Assembly: GCF_028858725.1 (NCBI RefSeq)
Contig: NC_084769.1
Location: 10,603,501 to 10,667,500 of the forward strand
DNA from: Colius striatus
Taxonomy: Eukaryota; Chordata; Aves; Coliiformes; Coliidae
Reading direction: 5' to 3'
Length of the DNA: 64,000 nt
Part shown: piece by piece, positions 32,223 to 45,600 of the stretch
Position numbering within the stretch: position 1 is the stretch's first letter
Layout: each line of letters begins with the position of its first letter
The notes under the pieces: model-generated
The model's database searches: none
The model's input: only the letters and a program-made list of their open reading frames with translations
Told to the model about the DNA's origin: nothing
Made by a program: the position numbers and the translations under genes

Positions 32223-35200
32223 TTTCTTTGAAATAAGATAATTGTAATTCTTTCTTTTCATATTTACATGCTGGGGGGTAGATTTAAGGGGATGAGTGAG
32301 GTTTATGTAATCTCCCAAGCACCACTTCTGTTTACCCAGCCAGACTGAGGAAGAAACTGATAGGCACTTGGGTGAGCTCTGACCAAGAAGGCTGATGCAC
32401 CACTGCACATTCCCCTCTCCCTTCTGTGTCCACATCAGCCCAAGCAGCCAGCACTGGATTTTTTTGTCTTGCAAAACAAGAAGGGGCAGTCAGCTGTCCT
32501 GCTTCATGGGAATTAGAAGAGATAACCTTGTAGGAGCTTAATGATTTCCTGCTGTTATATTTGCTCTGTTTACCAGCTAAAGAGCTCTTTCCTGTGTCCT
32601 TCACCTCCCCTTTCCCACACCACACCCTATGTCTGGAGCATCTTTGCTCTTTTCCTCAGCTCTGCTTATATGGCCTGCAGAAGCAATATCTCGAGTACAA
32701 ATGTATTTATGCTTTTTTTTTTTTCCTCCCAAGCTTACTGTATGAACAAGTTTAGTTAAATGTCAGGAAAACAGATTTCCAGCTTTGACACAATTAGTTT
32801 ATGTAAGCTCAAGTTAATTAGCACCTGGTGTTTTCCTTCTGATGGGAGAGGTCATTGGCCTGTCTCTGATGGTTTAATATATCTCAAAAGCAGGGTAGTG
32901 AACATCACCTTTTGTTAATGAGCTGTTTAGGCTTGCTCAGTTACCAGCTTTAATTAGAAACTTGTGCACAAACCATTGCTTGCAGGTAAGAATAAGGAAA
33001 TAACGGTCTGGGGCATGCTGGCTAGAGATGTCTTGGGCTGATACCAGTCTTTTGATCTTAAGTCTGCAGTAACTTCATCAGCTGTGCTTGGGAGGGTCAC
33101 CTACTTTGGGGGTTAAGCTTTGTTTGCTTTTGTGAGCTAGGGAAAGGTGATTACGGGAAGATGACTGTCCTCATCTGCCTTCTCTTTCCTTCTGCTGTGC
33201 CCTATGGTGAGTAGGCAATCGCCTTTATTCTAAACCTTTCATATCAGCTTGCACACTTAAGAAGGACCACCTTTTTGGATGAGGGGAAAAAAGAAAATCT
33301 TCCCTGGGGGCAGCCTAGAAGGGATGTTGGCTGCATTCCTGAGGCATTTCACTGGGATCCAACCCCTGGGAACTGGCAACACCCCATTCAGAAACAGTTC
33401 AGCTTTCTGATGCCCGGGAAGGTGTTGCACAATGTGAATGCTCACTGCACAGCAATACTGCTTTTTTGCTGGGTACTTCCTTGTTGCTGTGTTGAGAGAG
33501 AAAATCCATTAATTACTTCATCTTAAATTCAGCCTTGGGTCTTAAACTGCTGATGTTCAGGCTGCAGGAGCTGCTGCCTGCAGAGCTGCAACTACCTTCT
33601 CAGGGCACCTAGTGTGAATAGCCAGAGGCTGTCACCAGTGACCCTGATAACTACTTGGCTGAAGAATGATAGTCTTATGTACTGATAACAAATGAATGCT
33701 TTACACTGAATACCGAGGAGGGATTCAGAGAGAGGGAGTTCTGAATGTAGAGAGCTTGTGTTGAGCCTGTGTCAGTTGTCTCAGGCTACTGCTGCTGGCA
33801 GCTTGTGTCTTTCACTAGTTCACCTCCCACTTTTTTCATTGCTTGCTGAGATTTACTTCCCTGTTCCTCTTCATCTGCTTGTAAACATGTCAACATTCCC
33901 AGAACTAAGTACCTCTTTAGTGATGTCAGTGCAGTTAATCAAGAGAGATCCTCAGGAGGGCAGAATGCTTTTGCATCGCCTGTGCAGAAAGAAGGTGAGT
34001 GAAATGAGAACCTATCCCACTGCAGTGGTGTTTGGCAGCAGCTTTCTCCAGGCAGGTCACAGCACCAAAATGCCTGGGGCTACATGCTTGCCAGGACTGG
34101 AAATGCCAGCTGATATCTGAGGCTTTTCATGGAGCCTCAGTTCTTCATACAAACCAGGCCATCCCTCAATGCCTGAAGCAAACTTGTAGTACAGAACCGG
34201 GAAATGCTTCCTTTCTGTGGTTATTACAGACAAGTCAAAACCAAAATGATCAAGTTAAACAATAACTTATGCTATATATTTTTTTTAATACAAAAAAAAA
34301 AAGCCCACAGAGTGTTTTATTTTGGGGCATGTGGTTCACCCCTATTTCACCAAAACTCCTATACAAAGACATATCATGCTCAGCCTGAGCTCCACCCGAC
34401 CTTGTGCTGGTCCTACCTACAGACTGTGAGATTGAGCTCTTACACTGGCTTGTGGGAGAGTCAATAATTGCATCAGATCTGATTAATTACATGTTATTGT
34501 GTCTCTGAATCGATATTTCTTCATTTATGCTTGCATTTGCATTTAAAACAAACATCTGTTTTGTCTTGACTGATAAGTGTTTCATTCTCAGACGGGGAAC
34601 TTGGAAGTTGCCCTTGGAAGTTGTTTCATTTTTCTTGGTGATCTTTGTAGTCCAGAGAGAAAATTAGGCTAATGGTTGTATCTTTTTGTAAGTACCTGAC
34701 TTGCTAAATGCACAGGGACAGAGTGAACCCCTAAGAAGGTTGGAGCCTCTACTTGGCAGCAAGAGGTGAAATCTTTCACTCAAACCTGCATGAAGGAGTT
34801 TTCACTTTCTGTCATGGGACTGATCCCCCTTCTACTCTTCCTTCCACTTGCTTTGGCTTTTAAGTTTTAAAGGACAAATTTGATTCAAAACCTTGCAATT
34901 TCCAAAAGCATAAGCTTCAAATTAATTCCTGGAAACACTTACTTTGTTTGCTTTCTGTTTGATTTTTATTTGTTGTTGTTTTCATGGTTTTAAAGAGATT
35001 CAGCTCTCCTGCTGCTGGGTGACTTGCATCAGCAGGCAAAGCCAACGAGGCCAGAGAGAGCACAAAACCCTCCTGCTAACCCCCCCTCCCTGTTCCAGAA
35101 TCTCAGTGTTTGAAGCCATGCTAATAGCACTCAAAAACTTGCTTCTGCACAGGTAATTTTACTTTGAAAGCCTCTATTTAATTTCTCTGCACGTTTCCCT

Positions 35201-36491
35201 TCTGGTGAAGTGGCAGAAGTCTGCCATGAGAGTTTGGTGTGAACAAAGGCTGTTGGAGCGGTTTTGCCAGATGGGTTGGGGAATGCTGCTTCATCAGCAT
35301 TTGACATACCATGCACGTTTTGCCATTGTCTTGTAGGGTGATCAGGAGAGGGAGAAATGTGATAAAAGCCACTCACTCTCTATTCAGCCATCTTTGCCCA
35401 GGCAAGAGTTGCCCCAACTGTGGAAAGGCAGACACAAAATCAAGTAGGACGTTTGATCACATTTGTCAGATCATTTTTTTTAATCCTTTTGTTTAACAGT
35501 TTTATCCTCATGAACATAAAGCTGCAATAGAAGCTCAGACACCTTGCAACAGTGTATTACAGAGTGCAGTCTTGCAGATTTCAGCATGCTGAGTGATTGC
35601 ACACTCTAAAGAGTTTTTTTGCTAGCCACTATGGTGGTGTTTTTCACAAGATACCTCATGCTGCCCGGTTTAACTGAGTTTTAAACATCTCAAAGGCTTT
35701 CATTGCTTCCCTTCAAAGACTAATTGGATAAGTCTCAGAGGTACAGACTGGCAAAAGCCATCTTACTAAAGTTTCTTGCCAATCCTTGGAATATGCTAGA
35801 ATAGCTCCTTTTTTTGGCATTCCAAAAAGATAGAAAGATCCAAATTGGACCTCTGTTATTTCTGAGGTCTCCACTGTTTGAAGAGGCAAAGGAAGAAAAC
35901 TGAACCCACCACTGTCACTGGAGCATACCTGAGCAACGGATGTACAGCCAGAGTGGAAACAGCTCAGCTGTGCTTTATGTTCTCAGTGTCCAACATCTGT
36001 CACCACAACAGAGAGACTTTGAATCAGTAAATTTTAGGGATTAATTGGTTTTGCCTTTCAACCTCATGGTTTGTGTTAAAGGATGGCTCACAACTGCCAT
36101 TGAGCAAATGGAATGTCTTCCCAGCTTCAATAGCAGGAGAAATTGAGAACATCTAAAACTCACCAGCTTGGCTTAGCCTGGAACATGTTGGAGATACACA
36201 CTGGAAATCAAAGGTCACATTTAAGGTAGAAATAGCAGCTGAAAAATATCACTGTGGAACGAAACACAAATGTCTGTGACCAGAAACCCAAGGAAGAGCA
36301 TAATGTTTTGTCCCATTTTGCCTTGCAAAATAATCCACTGCTACACAGGATATAAATGAGCAGATGTGCTTCAAGAACTGTTGATCTACAGCCAAGTCCC
36401 GCTTTTGGATATGTACACAGGACTCCCAGCACGGTCCATGGGACTTAACCATGTGTATCTGAGCATGGAGGTATCCTCCAGGTGTACAGTG
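32223..36491. other. Convergent intergenic DNA and SCTR 3' UTR
   Basis: No coding exon was found. The right part, next to 36,491, must include the SCTR 3' UTR on the minus strand. Minus-strand ATTAAA-like sequence occurs near 35,480 and AATAAA near 34,965, so the end of the transcript cannot be fixed. Confidence 0.5.
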
Positions 36492-36665
36492 TTAAAGCAA
36501 GCTTGATCTTTGGAGGGTTGCTCTCCTGTGCTCTGGTGGGCTCGACCTCACCATCTGCATCTCTTGAGTTAAGCCACTTCCTCCGTTACTCGCTGAGGTG
36601 CTGAGATGATGCAAGTGTTTGCTTAAATGCCACTGCCTCCATTTTCTCTGAACTTCCAGCTGAAC
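36492..36665 (-). CDS. SCTR: SCTR exon 13 (residues 393-449 and stop): cytoplasmic tail
   Basis: It follows TACCTAG, starts [18 protein letters not shown] (helix 8 and proximal tail) and ends [10 protein letters not shown] before TAA. The distal tail differs from mammals. It carries an RRAT motif with Thr442 and an RSS motif with Ser446, which fit basophilic-kinase consensus; phosphorylation is inference. Confidence 0.96.
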   Translation of the reverse strand, partial: VQLEVQRKWRQWHLSKHLHHLSTSASNGGSGLTQEMQMVRSSPPEHRRATLQRSSLL

Positions 36666-39600
36666 CTAGGTAGAAAGGTCACAAAATACTTATTTCACCT
36701 AGTTTATCTTGGAGCCCTGTGTTGCAGAGAGCAATAGAACAGGAAAAGGAGAGCAGGGTTACCTTTGCCAAGGTTTGGATTTATGTATTTAACCCCCACT
36801 TTAAGGGGTGAGTTAGGGTAGGACCTGTTTCTTGTCTCTTCTAGTGATACTGTTGTTGCAACCACATGATCTTCTGGTAATATATTTTTCTGTTTAGTTG
36901 CAGGTGAAATTGGGTTTGGTTCAGATTTTTCCAAGATTTCTATTTTATTTATATATATAAAAAAGGGACATTTTGCCACTCTGAGGTAAATAAAAAAGCA
37001 GATTTTCTTCTCAAAACAACTTTTCCTGAACTCTGTTAAAGAATCAAAGCATTTCAAACCTCTCTTCTACTTAAAAGTGACTCTTTCTTCCAACCTTAGG
37101 CATGAATAATGTGGGAATTTTTTTTACCTTCCAATAACCTCAAGATCTCCCAGGTTTGGATAACATTTTACCTCACCTCAAAGTGCAAGTTCTATCCCAG
37201 AGGCCTGTGTGTTATCATACAACAAAGGAAACAGGCCCTCTTCCAAAAGCTTTAGCTTATGAGAGTTTAATAAACTGGATTGGATGCAGCTTTTGATAAA
37301 TTCCTTCCCAAGGATCAAACAAGCAAAACAGGCATGGTATGGCAGATAACAAGGGTGTACATCAGCACCAGTTGATTGTCAGTGTGACTGTGTGCAGGAT
37401 GGTGCTCCCACCCTCCATTCCCAGACAGTAATAACACTATCTGATTTACAAAAGGGCTGCAGTATAGTTGAGAGGTAAAGTTTGCAGCTGGCATACATTT
37501 CCTGAGGTTTGCCAGGTCTAGGAGGTATTTCAGGTAGTTGGGTAGAAAATCCTCAGATAAAAGGTGTAATTCGTTGAAGAATGTATCCCACAGATTAATT
37601 AGGCATGCTTGGGCAATAAAAAAGAATGTTACATACACAATACTCACCTCACCATTCAGAAAACAATAAAGTACAGCCACGACAAAGCCCTGAAAGATAA
37701 AAGAACCATGGTCAGAGAATTAGAACTGCAGTTTCAGCTTTTGAGTGGGGATGAGACGTCTCAAGGGAAATCAGACAACCTTGGTTTTGCCATTAGCACT
37801 CTGTTCTGTTGCAGAGTTATATCTCTTTTTCTTGTTTTAAAGAAATAATAGCTTGTCAAATATTACCTGGAATGATCCAAGAGCCAATTCAAAAAAAAGC
37901 TGAATTTCCACTGTGCCACTGCTTGCATCTTCAGGGAAAAAAGCAAAGATGATGTAGTGGACCCCAAAGAGAGGGATGAGGAGGAGTGTTGACTTTGCAA
38001 GTCTCCTGAGAATGAAAACAGAGGGAAAAGCCGGTGTAGAAGGAGAAAGAGGAGCTCAAGTGGTTTATGATGCCATAAAGTCATGATGTAGGGGACATAC
38101 TTGTACTGGTTGAAATCACTGCCCCGTCCTTCAGGGGAGCTCAGCTTCCTCATCAGGATTCTTAAAATGTTGACAAAAAGAATGAAATTAATCTGAAAAA
38201 AAACAAACCAAAAGGAGGGACGTGGAAAAAAAACAACAAACCAACCACCAAATGCCAGAAGCAAATGCACAGTCACCACTTATGTAACTGCCAGGAATCA
38301 GCAGAGCTGGTTTGGGGTGTTTTGGTTTACCAGGCAGAACAGAGGGACTGGGGCTGGCCTGCCCATGTCCTTGTCTTCCTTGCAGTCCCTGCCTTTCCAG
38401 CCTGCCCAGCCACCCTGGCCTTGGGTGCTGGCTGCTTTCCCCCACTCGTTTGTTGCAACTTGAGTTATGGGGATGGTCAGGGTTTCTTATCTGGGCAGAT
38501 CACCCAAGGGCAGGGAGATCAGGGACATCGGTAAGATCCAGCAAAGAGGCAGCTCTGGAGCTACTGCTTGCTAACTAGGACTGCAAATGCCGTTTACTCT
38601 CTGCCAAAACACACAGTGTGGTTTGGGATCATAGAATCACAGAATGGTAGGGTTGGAAGGGACCTCTAGAGATCATCCAGTCCAACCTCCTGCCAAAGCA
38701 GATTCACCTACATCGGGTCACACAGGAACATGTCCAGACGGGTTCTGAAAACCTCCAGAGAAGGAGACTTCACCCCCTCCCTGGGCAGCCTGTGCCAGGT
38801 CTGCCTCACAATTTTGTATCCCTAATTGATGGGAGAGATCATTAAGGGATGACTGAGGCAAAGCACTTACAAGTGGGGATAGGAGAGACTCAACACTCAA
38901 GTTCTTTGTTTTGTGTTTTCCCTCTCTTCAGAGGTGGATATCAGATGAAAATGCTGATCTACTGCTCAGTTTGAGTCAAGATGAAGCAATAACTGTTTGC
39001 TCATTTGACCCTCAGGCAAAGAGCAGGAGTTGCAAGGGAGGCAGAGCTGGCCTGAGTGTGCCTCTCTCCCAGGGCCAGCCTGTAGCACTGAGAAATGACC
39101 TTGGGTTTATCTGCCCTTTGCATCAGGCTCCTGGCTTCACCCACAGCATCACCCTTCCCTCCTCCTGCACCCACAGCCCCCCTTTTGCAACACCCTGTAC
39201 CTGGATGTGACTGTGGGTGCTGGAGCAGGACCCTGTGGCTGGATGGTCTGGGCTGGTGAGATTGTCTGGAGAGGGCTGGAAGCTTGAGGAGGAGGGAGGA
39301 GAAGTGCAGAGCTGCAAAGAGCTCGGGGTGGTGAACATGAAGGAAAGACTTCAATATTTGGGGGATGCTGAGGTTCAGGTCAGGGGAATTCTGTGGGTTC
39401 TTTAACCTGTTAGGCCAGGCATGAGTAGTACTGTAGGCTGAGCAGGACTTTTTGGTGATAAAAACCACGGGGAAGGGGGGCCATCAGGATTCCTGCTGGG
39501 AAGGACAGCCTGGGGGCAGCACAGCAATGAATGTTAGCCTAGGAGCACAAAGGAGTTTATCGGCATTGATTTTCTGCCCTTTGAACTGCTAAGGACTGTG

Positions 39601-42600
39601 TGCTGTGAGGAATTAAGAGATTAAATCTGAATCATCCCGAAGGACTGCCTGCTTGTTTGTCTGTGGCTCTGCGCTTGAGAAAAGGCTCTTTTGGGTAAAG
39701 AGGCAGAGCCTTAAGTGGCTAAGCTAGATGTGGTCAGGATTCTGAGGAAACTTGGAAGGGCATAGTGGGTGGTGGCTGTCAAAAGATAAACGAAGACTGT
39801 GCTTTTTGCCTTGCAGAATACCTGAGCCTTGTTGGCATTTAAAAACTGCTGAGTGGCTCCTGGAACCTAAGGGTTGTTGCGTTAAGAAAGATAAATGCTG
39901 TGGCCTGTTAAATTGATCCCAAATCACTTGTGTAACCTTCTTGTCTTGTGGGAATGAAGGATTTGCTCTGTGGTAAATGAGAGCAGAACTTTAACCTACC
40001 ATCTCTGCTGCTTGGGTTTCCAAGAGAGGGGGCAAGTGTTGCAGTTTGTGTTTTGCAACACAAAAACCTCGACCAACTCTCTGGCTCTCACTTGGGGTGC
40101 CAGCAGGTTACTTTTAGCAGCTTGTGTGTTTCTGTGCTAGGGCTTCAGATACATCATTGCAAAGCAGTCTGCCCCAGAACACACATGCTGGGCAGGACAA
40201 CTATCTACAAGAAGCAGCTCCAGCCCCATGGTACCTAAATTTCTGAAGGTGAGCACCAGTAAATACTCAGATCACAGATACTAGGTATTACATGTACCAA
40301 ACTGTCCTTCCTTGTCATCATACTGGACGGGTTCACACTGAATTTCAATGGCTGTGCCTTTTCAGTGAGCAATGCCAGTATAATGCCAGTGACAGTATAA
40401 TTGCAGTTCACTAACATACAATGCATGCAGCCTGTGAGCTGCTTTCATTCCTGAGAACAAAAGCTAATGGTCATGTAAGGCAAGTTGTTTTTGCCTTTGC
40501 TGAGAAGGGCATTGAGTGGGACACACAAAGGCGATTGTACTGAAATGTACTACAGCCACTTGGTTTCTCCTCCGGATCCTTCCTTGAAACAGTCCAAAAC
40601 AAGCTTTCACAAGCCAGCCAAGTTCATATGAAATCAACAGGATGTGGAAACCTGATCTTCTTTAAGCTCTTGCTTCTTGGGAGGACACTCTAGCTTTCCT
40701 TGTGAACTTAGCTTCAGGGCATTAGTTACTGACTAAATCCTGCTGAGCAGAAGTTGCTTAAGCGGTAATTCATGTGTCACGCCATTTTAGGCACACGTCT
40801 AAGATCAGTTCATTAACACACTTCTAAAGCATGTTGAATAGATCTCTGACTTCAGAGTAATTGAAAATACAGTTTGAATCTGCTTGTCCCAGAAAAGACT
40901 TACAAAAATAGACAAAACTATGGGGCCTCTAATGATCCACCAGGTATTGGCATTAGTGTTAATGTCCCAACACCTGTAAAAATAGAAGAGAAGGTGCAGT
41001 CAGTTATCAAAACACTGGTGTCTTTTCAAAGCGGTTTAGTCTGTTTTGCACTTCAAACAGGCCCCTTTTTCCTTCCACAAAACTAGTTTTGCTGTTTTCA
41101 CTTAGTGCTACAACATTTCTGACAGAAAACTGTTCACCTGCACTGGACAAAAGTACAACCTGCCCTTAAAGTACAACCACTGTTCAAAATTGTGGCTGGG
41201 AGAAGAGAAAGGAACAAAGTCCCACTGATAAGTCAAATACAGATGCTGTAAACATTGTGCTCTGAATTCATACTTGAAGTCTACCTCCCACCCTTGGAAA
41301 CGCTCAAAGGAAATTTGAGGCTCTCTCTGAAGTTGCTGAGCTGGACCTCCCGCCTACGCTGGGATCCAGGCTCACACCACAGCTGTGTGGTGGCTGGTTT
41401 GCTTGGCTGCCAGCAGTTAGAAGTGAGCAGGACCCTGTGGAGCAGCCTGTGTGGGGGCTGCATGCACCCTCAAAGTAACACCTTCCCCCCCCCCACCTCC
41501 CCAGCTTACCCAATATTTTCATGGAGTTGCCGGGCAGTCGCCCATGCAGCCACAAATACTGCTGGGGCACCTGCAATTGGAAAAGCTGATTACTGCTCCA
41601 CAAGTCCATCCCAAAGGCAAAAGAAACCCACAGTTACTAAAAGGAGAACCAATACCCCATCCGAGGGTGATGAACCTCCAGAGGAACTTCCTTTCTGAGA
41701 AGAAAGAAATGACCAGGAGAGTGTGGAGGTACAGTCCCTCCACGAGGAGCCAGCTGTAGTTGGACATGATGCAATACTGAAAGAAGACCATGGTGAGCTT
41801 ACACCCAACCTGAGGAAAGAGAGAAAGATTAGCTTCTGCCTGGGTTTGTATCTACCTTCTAACACAGAGAGAGAGCTGTACATAAATCTTGTAAAACAGA
41901 CATTTCATAGTGATTAGGGGACTAAACAGATGGCCTTAAGATAGGCATTCACATGAAAAAAAAGCAGGACTGGCACTTGTAAATTTATTAATCAACTGCC
42001 TCATTAGCAAGAGCCAAATGTGTCATGGATGCATGGCTTTGGGTTACTGTCTCACTTAGAGGAGTCTCACTATTACTAAGTTATTGGTATCAGCAGCACT
42101 ACTATCACCTTAAACACATGAATGTATTTGTCAGGGTTTTTTTACCCAAGAAAAAGGGCCAATGAAGACAAGGTAAAATTTGCTCTAAATGTTTTTGTTC
42201 AGCAACACAAGTCCAGGAAAACATGGGGGGAGGGGTGTAAAACAAAAAGCCTTTGTGTATGTGTGTTTTTCTTTCCCTCTTTAATACTTGTCTTTTGCTT
42301 TAAAGCATTGAACATCATCTTCAATGCCCACTGCTCCACCCCTCCCCCCTTTACAAGATATTTTGCTGCCAATACAAAGAAATAGCAAAAACCAATTCAA
42401 AACTTGGGAGTTTCATTTTTCCAGGCTCTCTATGTGCAAATCCATGTCTTACTGTCAGGTCTCACACTATAGTATGTCAGCAATATTTAATGTGTTCTGG
42501 TACTTTTCCTGCCAGCCCCGTCCACCAGGACCTAAAATCCATGTAAGAATCTCTACCCTGGTTGTGTCCTATGCTAGGCTCGAGAAACCCATGGTTAGAC

Positions 42601-45600
42601 ATTTCTGGGTCAATGTGCTGAACTGCTGTCTTCTGTGGCCATCTGTCCAATGCAGTAAAGATGATAAATGCAGATTCCTGCTTCAGACAGACCTGGATGT
42701 CCTCTGCTCCAACATTTGTAAAGGCATCTGTAGCCAGGAGGAGCAATGCCTGGGTTTCTATGTGTATACTCTAACCTGGGCTGCTTTTGTGTCTTCATGC
42801 CACCATCACCCATGCAGAATCCCCCCACATGGGGATATCTCAGCCAAGAACAACCAACACACAAGTGATTGGTTCCTTTCCCATAACCCCTCATGCTGAA
42901 TGGCAAGCTGAGACAGAGATTTCCTTCCCTGCACACTAACTACTTCTGGGATCCTGCTGCAAACAGGGAGCAAGCTGGAAGGCAGAGGGTTACCGTGTAT
43001 GCCCCACAGTAATTTGTGTCTTCTGAGGAAAACAAAACAGCATCCTTGATGAAGTTGGATGAGGCTCGCAAAATGAAGGATGTGAAGAGATGCATGTGGA
43101 TATAGTTCCTTGTGCAGCGAAGCCTTCTGTTACAAAAACAGAAAGAACCTGTGAAATTACATTCCTAGCAAACATTGGTAGCTTGTGGCTGTAAACAGCA
43201 TATTTCAATCCTTATTAATGCTCAATTGACAAATTAAGAACGTTGTTTTTCTGTCTGTGAAAGGAAGACTAATGCATTTCCCAAGGGGGATGTCTTAGAG
43301 AAGACCTGAAAATGTTGAAGCCACTTCTGCTCTACTCAGGTACTAAAAGAAGCTGAATGTTGCCAGAAGAATTACAATTTCACGCAAATGTGCTCAGTCT
43401 AGACTTCCCTTCCTCTTTTCTGAAGTAACAGGAACCCAAGGTGTTTATCCATACCTAGGTGAATTTTTCTTGGTTTGCCTGTACTAAATCTCTGTACAAC
43501 CCAGATCCAGAGGCTGTGCAGCCTGAAGAGGAGTGTGCAAAGTAGCTGGGGTTTCTTCTGCCTGGAGGTGCCACCCTGAGACTCACTGTCAGGGAAATTA
43601 ATTTCACTGAATAAGCAGCAAGGTACAAATTCCAGGTTACAAGGATGTATGAAAATAAGCTGACTGTCAGATTACTGCTGTAAACTTGAAACACTTTCCC
43701 AGAAGTCAGTTCAGTGGCACTTAGAGCCAAGTTTTAGCCACAAGTGGGGAAAAGAACAGCAGGGGGAAATACACTCTGTCCAAGGGATGCTGAAGTCATG
43801 GGAAGACCTCAGCAGGGAGGTGATGCAAATGCCAGCCTGCAAAACACCTCTGTTTTTACAAGGACAGGAGTGCACAATGTGAGGAGCAGCCCTGACACCT
43901 TCTGGGAGACAAGACTCAGAGATCACTTTTGTCACTTATTTCTGTGAAGGTTTTTAGAAATACTTCAAGTTTTAACTTGCCCTGAAAGCAAATGGAAGGA
44001 TCTGTGTCAACTGAGATGACCAAAAGTCCTGGCCAAATGCAAACCAGAGATGCTTCTCCTCACCTAAAAGAGACCAGGACCACTAAGGCGATCGTCAGCG
44101 TCACGAGGGAGGTGCAGTATCCAATGGTGTACATGGTCTTCAGAGTCATGAAATAGGAACGCTGCAGGGGAACAGACATTCACATCTTTATATTTGACTA
44201 TCTGGTCAAATCAGCCCACACCAAGAGAATAGTATCTCCTCCTATGTAAACAAATATAGTTTCTTGTCATATCAGCTACTGAAGTTTTACCCTGAACTGA
44301 CTATTGGAGGTATTTGAACTATTCTGACTGTTTGTAGGTAGCATTTATGCTGAAAAACACCTGTAACAATAATCCCACCTGAGTTAAATCACAATATCAT
44401 ACAATCTGTCCTTGACCTATTCCTCCCCCCGGGCCCCAAAGCAGCAGGTCTGTGGCCACATGCCCTCAGACTCACTCTTGCCTCGTTGGTTGTGTCATTG
44501 ACATTGTAGCCACACGCAATATCGGGTCTTGGGTATGGGTCTGACCACCCCTCACTCGTACAGTTTCGGTAGACAAAACCTGTGTGGTAACAACAAAAAA
44601 AAGACAAAAGCAGGTGTGATTGTTTCCAATTGTATCTTTGTCAGTCTTTAACTTCTAGAGTTGCTCCAAGAGCAAAGAGAATATTTCCCCCCAGGCAGTG
44701 ATCTCCGCATAGCTGGAGGTGAAACACAGCTGAGCTGGTTGTGTTGATACTTGCCCAGTGTATTTGCATGGATCATAATGTTGTTTGCCCACTCAGGGGA
44801 TGACTGTGATGGATGTGTTTTTGTTAATTGCAACACAAATAATAGTGTTCAGTACATCTGGTGTTTCTTGGCCACTATTCCAAGATCAGCAAACACATGA
44901 CTTGTTCAATCAGAGTTACACTTCATGCAAACCTGACACTTTCCTGAATGCTCCCCACCTCCTCACTGTGGTTTGTCATGGTCTGAAGACAAACACAAAA
45001 CTTTAGATGGTCACAGATTTTTGGTGACATTTAAATGAAAACCGAAAGGTTTGTCCCCACAGACAAGTCTGGGCATTATCTTATGCCATTGATTTCCTTG
45101 CTTACTTGAAAATTAAAGGCTAGGATGGGAATCCCCTCTCTTAAGTGAGACTTGTGAAAGCTAAATGCTTGAGTCCAACTGTATCCCTTGTGGCTGTCTT
45201 TCTAGTCAGTTGGGGAAAAAGAGGCATTTGCAGAATTCATCTTATTTTGAGACAGACATCTGTAGAGGGCAGTTTGTCTGACCCACTTCTGCTGGGATGC
45301 CTGACTTTTAGACTCCTACAGCTGAGTGAGATGGATTCCCAGCAAACTGCACAGAGTTGAATAGGTTCATATTCATTTTTGCCACTAAAGTGGAAGTGTG
45401 AAGTCCTAAACACCTTACACACACCTTATAATCTCTTTGGAAGAAAATTACTGTAGCAAGCATGAAGGTTATGCACTGAGGAGAAGAGAAACTTCTACAA
45501 AGAAGTCAAATCGCTGCCTGCTGTCCTAATAGCATTGCTCTGTCAGGTAGGAGCCACACTTTAGAAACGTGGAGTGAAATCCTGGCTTTGCTGCAGTAAT

